This document shows, in pieces, positions 1-5,135 of a DNA stretch of 5,135 nucleotides. Below the pieces are notes generated by a model. It had not been told where the DNA came from. It did no database searches and saw only the letters and a list, made by a program, of their open reading frames with translations. Position 1 is the first letter of the stretch; every line of letters starts with the position of its first letter. The translations under genes were made by a program, and so were the position numbers. Source of the stretch: JBBPYA01 sp038200385 (GTDB taxonomy: Bacteria; Actinomycetota; Actinomycetes; Mycobacteriales; Geodermatophilaceae); NCBI GenBank assembly GCA_038200385.1, contig JBBPYA010000099.1:1-5135 (forward strand). Reading direction: 5' to 3'.

Positions 1-356
1 TCGCGGGACTCCCGGATCGGCTTGCCGTTGTCCAGCGACTCCAGGACCGCGAGTTCACGGGCCCGCTCCTGGACCAGCCGGGCCAGCCGGAACAGGTACT
101 TGCCGCGCTCCGTCGGCGACATCCGCCCCCAGGGTCCGGAGGAGAAGGCCCGCCGGGCGGCTCGGACCGCTCTGTCCACATCGGACGGACCGGCCTCGCT
201 GACCTCGGCGAGCACCTCCTCCGAGGCGGGGCTGATGGTCTTGAACGGCGTGCCGTCCGTCGCGTCGGTGAACTCGCCGTTGATGAACAACCCGTACGAC
301 GGCGCGATGTCGACGACGGAGCGGGACTCCGGTGCGGGGGCGTACTCGAAGGGCAC
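1..356 (-). CDS. Aldehyde dehydrogenase family protein, N-terminal part (runs off the left edge)
   Basis: Only the first 118 codons are in the window; the gene continues leftwards. The translation begins MPFEYAPAPESRSVVD and carries the usual N-terminal aldehyde dehydrogenase signatures: GLFINGEF at residues 22-29, a TISPASEEVLAEV strand at 40-52, AARRAF at 66-71, and LDNGKPIRES at 108-117. The catalytic Cys/Glu region and the nucleotide-binding core lie outside the window, so substrate cannot be read from sequence. The GTG start at 356-354 is in frame with deoC and only 6 bases after its TGA, with no clear Shine-Dalgarno motif, so co-transcription and coupled translation with deoC are likely. 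From the neighbourhood I infer that it oxidises acetaldehyde released by DeoC, or a related short aldehyde; this is not shown directly. Family assignment is confident, the exact start somewhat less so. Confidence 0.9.
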   Translation of the reverse strand, partial: MPFEYAPAPESRSVVDIAPSYGLFINGEFTDATDGTPFKTISPASEEVLAEVSEAGPSDVDRAVRAARRAFSSGPWGRMSPTERGKYLFRLARLVQERARELAVLESLDNGKPIRESR

Positions 357-362
357 GGAGGC

Positions 363-1364
363 TCAGTCCAGCGTGAGGTAGTCGGGCCCGGAGTACGAGC
401 CAGAGGCCAGCCGCTGCCGTTGCAGGAGCAGGTCGTTGAGCAGGCTGGAGGCGCCGAAGCGGAACCAGTCCGCGGAGAGCCAGTCCGGGCCGACGGTCTC
501 GTTGACCATCACCAGGTTGCGGATGGCGTCCTTGCTGGTCCGGATGCCGCCGGCCGGCTTGACGCCGACCTGCCGGCCGGTCTCGTCGCGGAAGTCGCGG
601 ACCGCCTCCAGCATCACCAGCAGCACCGGCAGCGTGGCGGCCGGTTGGATCTTGCCCGTCGAGGTCTTGATGAAATCGGCTCCGGCGAGCATCGCGAGCC
701 AGGATGCGCGTCGGACGTTGTCGTACGTCGCCAGCTCCCCGGTCTCCAGGATGACCTTCAGGTGCGCCGGCCCGGTCGCCGCCTTGACGGCGACGATCTC
801 GTCGTACACCTGGCCGTAGCGGCCGGACAGATAGGCGCCGCGGTCGATCACCATGTCGATCTCGTCCGCGCCCGCGGCGACCGCGGCCTCGGTGTCGGCG
901 AGCTTGACCGGCAGCGTCGCCCGGCCGGACGGGAACGCCGTCGCGACCGCGGCGACCTTGATGCCGGTGCCCTGCAAGGCGTCCACCGCGGCGGGCACGA
1001 GGTCGCCGTAGACGCAGACCGCCGCCACCGCAGGGGTGCTCGGGTCGCTCGGGTCGGGCCGGCGGGCCTTGGCACAGAGGTTGCGCACCTTGCCCGGGGT
1101 GTCCGAGCCCTCGAGCGTGGTCAGGTCGATCATCGAGATGATCGTGTCGATGGCCCACGCCTTGCTCGTCGTCTTGATCGAGCGGGTGGACAGGGCGGCC
1201 GCGCGCGCCTCGGCACCCACCTGGTCCACGCCGGGCAGCCCGTGCAGGAACGCCTTCAGCGTCGCCTCATCCCGACCGCCGTCGACGACCTCGAACCCGC
1301 CCCGCGCGCGGCCCCGGTCCACGCCGGCCACGCCGGGCAGCGTCGCGAGCGGGGGGCTGGCCAT
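363..1364 (-). CDS. deoC: 2-deoxyribose-5-phosphate aldolase (DERA), long form
   Basis: A cytosolic class I aldolase that splits 2-deoxy-D-ribose 5-phosphate into acetaldehyde and D-glyceraldehyde 3-phosphate, the last step of deoxynucleoside sugar breakdown. From the ATG at 1364 it is 333 residues. The Schiff-base lysine is K233 in FIKTSTGK (230-237). The second active-site lysine is K269 in VGVKPAGGIRT (266-276). The conserved acidic residue is D170 in DEIDMVID (167-174). The first 75 or so residues, including FLHGLPGVDQVG (39-50) and RSIKTTSKAWAIDTIISMIDL (61-81), extend beyond the roughly 259-residue E. coli enzyme. They match the longer actinobacterial and animal-type DERA. A GTG nine codons upstream (1391) is also open, but ATG 1364 is preferred because a TAGACT -10-like hexamer sits 8 bases before it, and homologues begin near here. 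The aldehyde dehydrogenase follows 6 bases downstream; upp diverges from it. Confidence 0.97.
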   Translation of the reverse strand: MASPPLATLPGVAGVDRGRARGGFEVVDGGRDEATLKAFLHGLPGVDQVGAEARAAALSTRSIKTTSKAWAIDTIISMIDLTTLEGSDTPGKVRNLCAKARRPDPSDPSTPAVAAVCVYGDLVPAAVDALQGTGIKVAAVATAFPSGRATLPVKLADTEAAVAAGADEIDMVIDRGAYLSGRYGQVYDEIVAVKAATGPAHLKVILETGELATYDNVRRASWLAMLAGADFIKTSTGKIQPAATLPVLLVMLEAVRDFRDETGRQVGVKPAGGIRTSKDAIRNLVMVNETVGPDWLSADWFRFGASSLLNDLLLQRQRLASGSYSGPDYLTLD

Positions 1365-1378
1365 GGCTGGCGAGTCTA
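1365..1378 (-). promoter_or_regulatory. Probable deoC -10 element (leaderless promoter)
   Basis: On the minus strand TAGACT occupies 1378-1373 and is followed by 8 bases and then the deoC ATG (1364-1362). TAnnnT just upstream of a start codon is the usual look of leaderless actinobacterial promoters. There is no Shine-Dalgarno sequence before the ATG. No convincing TTGACA-like -35 hexamer is seen. If transcription starts at the ATG the hexamer is at -14 to -9, slightly farther than typical, so a 1-2 base leader is possible. Confidence 0.55.
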
Positions 1379-1390
1379 GTGCCCACGGCA

Positions 1391-1407
1391 CGGCGGGTTG
1401 CCCGCCG
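1391..1407. repeat. Inverted repeat in the deoC-upp control region
   Basis: CGGCGGG at 1391-1397 and CCCGCCG at 1401-1407 are perfect 7-bp arms around the 3-base centre TTG. If deoC transcription begins at its ATG, the element lies at -27 to -43, over the -35 region of the deoC promoter. It could be an operator for a dimeric regulator. No T-run follows, so it is not a typical terminator. GC-rich arms can arise by chance in such DNA, so function is uncertain. Confidence 0.5.
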
Positions 1408-1408
1408 C

Positions 1409-1451
1409 GGACGGTCCGGGCTGCCGCCGTGGACGGTCCGGCCTGCCGCCG
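1409..1451. repeat. Tandem pair of 21-bp direct repeats upstream of upp
   Basis: Copy 1 is 1409-1429 and copy 2 is 1431-1451, separated by one base. Both start GGACGGTCCGG and end CTGCCGCCG. They differ only at the 12th base (G at 1420, C at 1442), so 20 of 21 positions agree with a 22-bp period. Each copy contains GGAC-G-GTCC, a small inverted repeat; in copy 1 the arms extend to 5 bp (1408-1418). The pair ends 12 bases before the upp -10-like hexamer, so it covers the upp -35 region. It is a candidate operator for a regulator binding two sites on the same DNA face (two helical turns apart), or a recent local duplication. Confidence 0.7.
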
Positions 1452-1463
1452 AGAAACCCCCGC

Positions 1464-1477
1464 TAGGGTCGGGCCCC
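1464..1477 (+). promoter_or_regulatory. Probable upp -10 element (leaderless promoter)
   Basis: TAGGGT at 1464-1469 is followed by 8 bases (CGGGCCCC) and then the upp GTG at 1478. The spacing is identical to that of the TAGACT hexamer before deoC on the other strand. There is no purine-rich ribosome binding site between the hexamer and the GTG, which favours a leaderless or near-leaderless mRNA. No clear -35 hexamer is seen about 17 bases upstream; that zone is occupied by the second direct-repeat copy. Confidence 0.55.
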
Positions 1478-2101
1478 GTGCAGACCATCGTCGTGGACCA
1501 CCCCTTGGCCCGGGCCCGGCTGAGCACCATGCGGGATGCGCGGACGGACAACGCGACGTTCCGGGCGGCGTTGCGGGAGCTGACCCTGATGCTGGTGTAC
1601 GAGGCCACCCGGGAGCTGGCCACGATCAGCGCCGCCCTGATGACCCCGGTGGCGCGCACCCTGGGGACCCAGCTGGCGAACCCGCCGCTGCTGGTCCCCG
1701 TGCTCCGGGCCGGGCTCGGGATGGCCGAGGCGGCGTTCGGGCTGCTGCCCGAGGCGCAGATGGGTTTCGTCGGGCTGGCCCGCGACGAGGAGACGTTCCA
1801 GCCCCGCGCGTACATGGAGTCCCTGCCCGACGACCTCACCCACCGACCCGTGTTCGTGCTGGACCCGATGCTGGCCACCGGTGGCTCGATGGAGCACTCC
1901 TGCCGGCTGCTGACCGACCGCGGCGCGACCGACGTGACGATCCTGTGCGCGCTCGCGGCCCCCGAGGGGCTCGCCCGGCTGGAGCGGTCCGGGCTCCCGC
2001 TGCGCGTCGTGACCGGCAGCATCGACGAGCGGCTCAACGATTCTGCCTACATCGTCCCGGGCCTCGGGGACGCGGGGGACCGCCAGTTCGGCGCGGTCTG
2101 A
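1478..2101 (+). CDS. upp: Uracil phosphoribosyltransferase
   Basis: A cytosolic salvage enzyme making UMP and pyrophosphate from uracil and PRPP. From the GTG at 1478 the product is 207 residues, the usual length for bacterial Upp. Recognisable parts are an N-terminal VVDHPLARARLSTMRD segment (5-20), VLRAGLGMAE (75-84), the PRPP-binding loop FVLDPMLATGGS (126-137) with D129 and TGGS, and the uracil-binding C-terminal region YIVPGLGDAGDRQFG (191-205). The frame stays open 33 codons farther upstream to 1379, but that extension has no family similarity. The GTG at 1478 gives the canonical MQTIVVDHPL start and has a -10-like TAGGGT just before it. It diverges from deoC and is followed with no gap by a pentapeptide-repeat gene. 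As I recall, upp also sits beside pmmB in mycobacteria, as it nearly does here. Confidence 0.97.
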   Translation: MQTIVVDHPLARARLSTMRDARTDNATFRAALRELTLMLVYEATRELATISAALMTPVARTLGTQLANPPLLVPVLRAGLGMAEAAFGLLPEAQMGFVGLARDEETFQPRAYMESLPDDLTHRPVFVLDPMLATGGSMEHSCRLLTDRGATDVTILCALAAPEGLARLERSGLPLRVVTGSIDERLNDSAYIVPGLGDAGDRQFGAV

Positions 2102-2632
2102 GTGGAACCGGGGGAGACCTACGACTCCGAGACGTTCAGCGGGACGGTGGACGGTGATGCCGGTACGGCGTCCTTCCTCGACTGCAACTTCGAGGGTGCC
2201 GACCTGTCCGGGCTGCGGGCGGACCGGGCGCGCTTCTCGCACTGCCGATTCACCGAGGCCGGGGCAGCCGACCTGCGCCTCGTGGACGCCTCCGGGGCGG
2301 AGATCCGCCGGGTGCGTTGGACCGGGGGCAAGGTCGACTTCGCCAACCTGCGGGCAGCCTCGCTGCGCGAGGTGGCGTTCGGCGGCTGCGAGTTCGCCGA
2401 CCTGGACCTGCAGGACGCCCGGCTGACCAAGGTCCGCTTCACCGACTGCCGGATCGGTCGGCTCGCCCTGTCCGGCGCGCAACTGGTCGATGTCGACCTC
2501 TCCAGGGCCGAACTCGCCGTCGTCGACGGCATCGGGTCGCTGTCCGGAGCGACGGTCAGCTCCGAACAGGTACACCTGCTGGCCGCCGCCTTCGCCGAGC
2601 ACCTGGGCCTGGTGATCGCCGACAGCCGATGA
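2102..2632 (+). CDS. Pentapeptide-repeat protein
   Basis: A 176-residue soluble protein with no signal peptide or membrane segment. It shows A(D/N)LxX-type five-residue periodicity: CNFEGADLSGLRADRARF (28-45), VDFANLRAASLREVAFGGC (78-96), FADLDLQDARLTKVRFTDC (98-116) and LALSGAQLVDVDLSRAEL (121-138). It ends in a non-repeat tail SEQVHLLAAAFAEHLGL (154-170) that looks helical. Such repeats fold into a right-handed four-sided beta helix. Some relatives protect DNA gyrase by mimicking DNA, but most have no known role and nothing here points to gyrase. Its GTG start immediately follows the upp TGA (TGAGTG, 2099-2104) with no Shine-Dalgarno at a usable distance, so it is probably made by re-initiation after upp. 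A later GTG at 2147 is possible, but the earlier start keeps an apparent first repeat (YDSETFSG). Its 3' end meets the LysE-like gene from the other strand. Confidence 0.88.
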   Translation: MEPGETYDSETFSGTVDGDAGTASFLDCNFEGADLSGLRADRARFSHCRFTEAGAADLRLVDASGAEIRRVRWTGGKVDFANLRAASLREVAFGGCEFADLDLQDARLTKVRFTDCRIGRLALSGAQLVDVDLSRAELAVVDGIGSLSGATVSSEQVHLLAAAFAEHLGLVIADSR

Positions 2633-3153
2633 GGTCGCCCAGCTGGAAGTGGTCCCGACACGCCGTAGGCGAGCACGACCAGCCACGCCAGGCTGCCCAG
2701 ACCCACCCCGGTGACCACCGGCACCGGCGCGGCCTGCGTCGCGGCCGACACCCCGGCGAAGACCGCGGCCCAGGACACGATCGTCAGGGGGTTGGCCGCC
2801 GTCGCGACGACGGAGGTCAGGAACGCCCGGCTCGGGGAGGAGACGTCGTCGGGAATCTCGTTGCCCGACTGCACGCGGACGGCGCTCCACAGGGACCGCA
2901 GTCCGAGCGCAGCCAGCACGACCACCCCGAGGATGCCCAGGCCGACCCGCAGCGGGCCGACGCGGAGGAGCGAGGCGGCGCCACCTACCCCCGCGGCGGC
3001 GTACACCGCGTCCACCGACGCGATGCCCGCGCCGATCGCCAACCCGGTGCGCAGCCCGGTGCGCAGGGTCGAGCGGATGAGGAACAGCGACAGCGGGCCG
3101 AGCTGGAGGGACACCAGGAAGCCGAGCCCGAGCCCGATCGCGAAGGCACCCAC
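2119..3153 (-). CDS. LysE-family translocator, C-terminus lost; frame reads on antisense to the pentapeptide gene
   Basis: Residues 1-166 (3153-2656) clearly resemble a LysE/RhtB-type amino-acid exporter of the inner membrane. Hydrophobic helices lie near 3-26, 36-60, 66-90, 110-135 and 145-165. GPLSLFLIRSTL (19-30) is the family's first GP motif, and NPLTIVSWAAVFAG (121-134) its central NP motif. Family members are about 190-220 residues and end with one more helix. Here similarity stops after LVVLAYGVS (158-166), 24 bases short of the pentapeptide gene's stop. The frame then stays open for another 178 residues on its antisense strand, giving a Ser/Arg-rich hydrophilic tail of no recognisable family, and ends at TAG 2119. 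About 40 residues including the last helix seem missing, so this is probably a decayed or deletion-damaged gene. The GTG at 3153 starts 39 bases after the sugar-mutase stop, so it is likely the last gene of that transcript. Confidence 0.65.
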   Translation of the reverse strand: MGAFAIGLGLGFLVSLQLGPLSLFLIRSTLRTGLRTGLAIGAGIASVDAVYAAAGVGGAASLLRVGPLRVGLGILGVVVLAALGLRSLWSAVRVQSGNEIPDDVSSPSRAFLTSVVATAANPLTIVSWAAVFAGVSAATQAAPVPVVTGVGLGSLAWLVVLAYGVSGPLPAGRPHRLSAITRPRCSAKAAASRCTCSELTVAPDSDPMPSTTASSALERSTSTSCAPDRASRPIRQSVKRTLVSRASCRSRSANSQPPNATSRSEAARRLAKSTLPPVQRTRRISAPEASTRRRSAAPASVNRQCEKRARSARSPDRSAPSKLQSRKDAVPASPSTVPLNVSES

Positions 3154-3192
3154 GTGGGCAGTCTCGCGACAGCCCGCCGCGGCGTCGAGGGA

Positions 3193-4782
3193 CTATCTCC
3201 CCAGCAGTCCGCTCAGCTCGGCGTACAGGTCGTGTACCGCCCGATCGGCCCTGGCCCGGGCGGCGGGGAGGTCGTCGCCGGCCGGTACGACGATCTCCAG
3301 GTAGGCCTTCAGCTTGGGTTCGGTACCGCTCGGGCGGACCACGACGCGTAACCCGTTGCCGGACAGCCGGACGACGTCGGCGTCGGGCAGCAGGTCCTCG
3401 ACCCGGACCTCCCGGTCCAGCAACGTCGCCGGTGGCGCCGCGCGCAGGGCGGACATCATCGACGTGATCCGCGCCAGGTCGTCGACCCGCACGGACAGCT
3501 GGTCGGTGCGGTGCACGCCGTGCCGCGCGGACAGCTCGTCCAACCGGTCCAGCAGCGAGCGGCCCTCCGCCTTGAGCCGGGCCGCGAGCGCGGCCGCCAC
3601 CAGCGCCGCGGACAGCCCGTCCTTGTCGTTGACCAGCTCCGGCGCGACGGCGTACCCGAGCGCCTCCTCGTACCCGTACGCCAGCGGTGTGCCGGTGGAC
3701 TCCGGTGCCCGGACGATCCACTTGAAGCCGGTCAACGTCTCGGCGTAGGGGACGCCGGCGTCGGCGGCGAGCGAGCGCAGCATCGACGACGACACGATCG
3801 TCGTGGCGTAGGTCCCGGTCCGGCCGGCGGTGAGCAGCGCGTCGGCCAGCAGCACGCCGACCTCGTCGCCGCGCAGCATCCGGCCGCCGCAGAGCACCGC
3901 GCAGCGGTCGGCGTCGGGATCGTTGGCGATAGCGATGTCCGCGCCGCACTCCTCGGCCAGGGCCTGCAGGAGGTCGACCGCGCCCGGCTCCTCCGGGTTC
4001 GGGAACGCCACCGTCGGGAACGCCGGATCGGGCTCGGCCTGGGCCGCGACCACGTGCAGGTCGGCGAACCCCGCGGCGACGAACGCGCGGCGGGCCAGTT
4101 CGGTCCCCACCCCGTGCAGCGCGGTGTGCGCGACGGTGAGCTCGCGCGGCCCGGGCGGCGGCACCGTCGCGATCGCCGCCACGTAGTCGTCGACCACGTC
4201 CTCGCCGAGCACCCGGTAGTCCTCGGACAGCGCCAGTCCGGCGACCGAGGGGACCGCCGCGATCGCGTCCTGGATCGTGGTGTCGGCCGGCGGGACGATC
4301 TGCGCCCCGTCTCCGAGGTAGACCTTGTACCCGTTGTCCTGTGGCGGGTTGTGGCTCGCGGTGACCATCACGCCGGCCGCGGCGCCGAGCCGGCGGACCG
4401 CGAAGGCCAGTACCGGCGTCGGCAGCGGACGGGGCAGCAGCAGCGCCTGGCGTCCGACCCCCGCGATGACGGCGGCGCTGTCCCTGGCGAAGTCGGTGCT
4501 CCCGCGGCGGGCGTCGTACCCGATCACCACCGGCCCGTCGGCCCCGAGACCGTCGAGGTAGCCGGCCAGCCCGGCCGCGGCCCGGCGTACGACGGCGCGG
4601 TTCATCCCGTTCGGGCCGGCCCGGACCGGGCCGCGCAGGCCCGCCGTACCGAACGTCAGCGGCCCGGCGAAGCGGTCCGCAAGTTCATCCCGTTCCCCCG
4701 CGGCGAGCAGGGTGCTCAGCTCCGCGCGGGTCTCCGGGTCGGGGTCGTCGGCGATCCAGGCCCGGACGGCGTCGTCGTTCAC
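3193..4782 (-). CDS. pmmB: Phospho-sugar mutase, PGM2/PmmB type (alpha-D-phosphohexomutase superfamily)
   Basis: A cytosolic enzyme moving a phosphate between C1 and C5/C6 of a sugar through a phosphoserine. The product is 529 residues, close to mycobacterial PmmB. The four superfamily loops are intact: active-site TASHNP (141-146, S143), metal-binding DPDADR (288-293, D288/D290/D292), sugar-specificity GYEEALGY (370-377), and phosphate-binding RPSGTEPKLK (483-492). The N-terminal FGTAGLRG...GMNRAVV (44-65) and EEALGY...NDKDGLSAAL (372-394) resemble human PGM2, a phosphopentomutase, more than GlmM or ManB. Annotation as phosphomannomutase is traditional; its place near deoC and upp makes ribose/deoxyribose 1-phosphate plausible substrates, by inference. 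The frame is open 52 codons upstream, but that part is Arg/Gly-rich antisense-like filler inside the preceding gene. The GTG at 4782-4780 overlaps the upstream TGA as GTGA, pointing to translational coupling. The gene symbol follows the mycobacterial name. Confidence 0.93.
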   Translation of the reverse strand: MNDDAVRAWIADDPDPETRAELSTLLAAGERDELADRFAGPLTFGTAGLRGPVRAGPNGMNRAVVRRAAAGLAGYLDGLGADGPVVIGYDARRGSTDFARDSAAVIAGVGRQALLLPRPLPTPVLAFAVRRLGAAAGVMVTASHNPPQDNGYKVYLGDGAQIVPPADTTIQDAIAAVPSVAGLALSEDYRVLGEDVVDDYVAAIATVPPPGPRELTVAHTALHGVGTELARRAFVAAGFADLHVVAAQAEPDPAFPTVAFPNPEEPGAVDLLQALAEECGADIAIANDPDADRCAVLCGGRMLRGDEVGVLLADALLTAGRTGTYATTIVSSSMLRSLAADAGVPYAETLTGFKWIVRAPESTGTPLAYGYEEALGYAVAPELVNDKDGLSAALVAAALAARLKAEGRSLLDRLDELSARHGVHRTDQLSVRVDDLARITSMMSALRAAPPATLLDREVRVEDLLPDADVVRLSGNGLRVVVRPSGTEPKLKAYLEIVVPAGDDLPAARARADRAVHDLYAELSGLLGR

Positions 4783-5135
4783 CCGCCCGCCGCCGCCCCG
4801 ATGTCGAACTCCGGACCGGTGAACTCCCCGCCGATGAGGTCGTCGGTCGGCTCCGGGTCGCCCTCGATGTCGCCGGCGTAGCCCTCGGCGTCGTCGACCG
4901 GGTGGTACCCGATCGCGTGACCTGGTTCGAGATCCCACCAGGCGCGGGTGTTCGCGGAGATCCCGTACACGACGGCGAAGCCGGGCGCGGGGGTGCGCAG
5001 CGCGGCGTCGACGAGGCGGACCAGGTCACCGTCGGAAAGCCAGGTGGCCAGGTGCCGCGGCCGGACCGGGGCCGGGCGCTGGCTGCCGATCCGCAGGCAC
5101 ACGACGTCCAGCCCGTAGCGGTCGGCGTAGAGCGA
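4779..5135 (-). CDS. NAD-dependent epimerase/dehydratase family protein, uronate dehydrogenase-like, C-terminal part (runs off the right edge)
   Basis: The last 118 codons of an extended short-chain dehydrogenase are visible; the Rossmann fold and YxxxK catalytic motif lie beyond the edge. Visible segments are LYADRYGLDVVCLRIGS (2-18), PRHLATWLSDGDLVRLVDAAL (26-46), VVYGISANTRAWWDLE (55-70), and GYHPVDDAEGYAGDI (76-90). The pattern RIGS...RxLxTWxS..D...G.SAN...WWD...GYxPxDxAExY is characteristic of uronate dehydrogenase (Udh) and close relatives, which oxidise hexuronic acids with NAD. Many actinobacterial members are uncharacterised, so the substrate here is unknown. The protein ends in an acidic, glycine-rich tail (about 91-118). 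Its TGA (4781-4779) overlaps the GTG of the sugar mutase gene, so the two are expected to share a transcript. Confidence 0.88.
   Translation of the reverse strand, partial: SLYADRYGLDVVCLRIGSQRPAPVRPRHLATWLSDGDLVRLVDAALRTPAPGFAVVYGISANTRAWWDLEPGHAIGYHPVDDAEGYAGDIEGDPEPTDDLIGGEFTGPEFDIGAAAGG

Noticed and set aside
420..1379. A 319-codon plus-strand frame opposite deoC, and the 367-codon minus-strand frame at 55-1158.
   Set aside because: Both are shadows of deoC, with low-complexity Arg/Gly/Asp-rich translations and no recognisable domain.
1379..1477. A 33-codon N-terminal extension of Upp.
   Set aside because: Upp proteins are about 207 residues and begin at the GTG at 1478; the extension covers the repeats and the promoter region.
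2633..2660. A possible bidirectional terminator between the convergent genes (CCAGCTGG at 2639-2646).
   Set aside because: It is only a loopless 8-bp palindrome with no longer stem and no T-run.
2656..3153. A simple frameshift as the cause of the LysE C-terminal loss.
   Set aside because: No other minus-strand frame past 2656 gives a hydrophobic last helix; that DNA is occupied by the intact pentapeptide gene, so a deletion fits better.
1463..3949. An 828-codon open frame on the minus strand across upp, the pentapeptide gene, LysE and part of the mutase.
   Set aside because: It is antisense or out of frame to confidently identified genes, its translation is Arg/Gly/Pro-rich with no family similarity, and long empty frames are expected in very GC-rich DNA.
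3511..4881. A 456-codon plus-strand frame opposite the sugar mutase.
   Set aside because: The minus-strand mutase has all its catalytic motifs; the plus-strand translation is compositionally biased antisense.
4783..4938. A 52-residue N-terminal extension of the sugar mutase.
   Set aside because: It is Arg/Gly-rich, lies inside the upstream dehydrogenase gene in another frame, and PmmB-type proteins begin at the GTG at 4782.

Overview
The window is very GC-rich (well over 65% by eye) and codes densely on both strands. Five of the six visible start codons are GTG, and third codon positions are almost all G or C. This fits a high-GC actinobacterium. The protein sequences look most like those of Pseudonocardiales, mycobacteria and Streptomyces, but I cannot name a genus. 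No RNA genes, CRISPR arrays, insertion sequences or phage genes were seen. No gene-free stretch exceeds 113 bases.

Layout from left to right. (1) Positions 1-1364, minus strand: deoC (2-deoxyribose-5-phosphate aldolase) followed after 6 bases by the start of an aldehyde dehydrogenase gene that runs off the left edge. (2) Positions 1365-1477: a divergent control region. Each flanking gene has a TAnnnT -10-like hexamer exactly 8 bases before its start codon, which suggests leaderless transcripts on both sides. Between the hexamers lie a 7-bp-arm inverted repeat and a 21-bp tandem direct repeat. (3) Positions 1478-2632, plus strand: upp (uracil phosphoribosyltransferase) followed with no gap (TGA then GTG) by a 176-residue pentapeptide-repeat protein. 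(4) Positions 2119-5135, minus strand: the 3' part of an NAD-dependent epimerase/uronate-dehydrogenase-like gene overlaps by 4 bases (GTGA) a phosphohexomutase-superfamily gene of the PGM2/PmmB type. A LysE-family translocator follows; it loses its normal C-terminus where it meets the convergent pentapeptide gene.

The core theme is nucleoside and base salvage. A PGM2/PmmB-type enzyme could turn (deoxy)ribose 1-phosphate into the 5-phosphate. DeoC splits deoxyribose 5-phosphate into acetaldehyde and glyceraldehyde 3-phosphate, and the adjacent aldehyde dehydrogenase could oxidise the acetaldehyde. Upp recovers uracil as UMP. As I recall it, pmmB and upp are also neighbours in Mycobacterium tuberculosis, so this part looks like an old conserved actinobacterial neighbourhood. 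I see no clearly new biological system. The points most worth a second look are the symmetric deoC/upp control region, the truncated LysE gene reading antisense through the pentapeptide gene, and the zero-gap coupling of upp to that pentapeptide protein.
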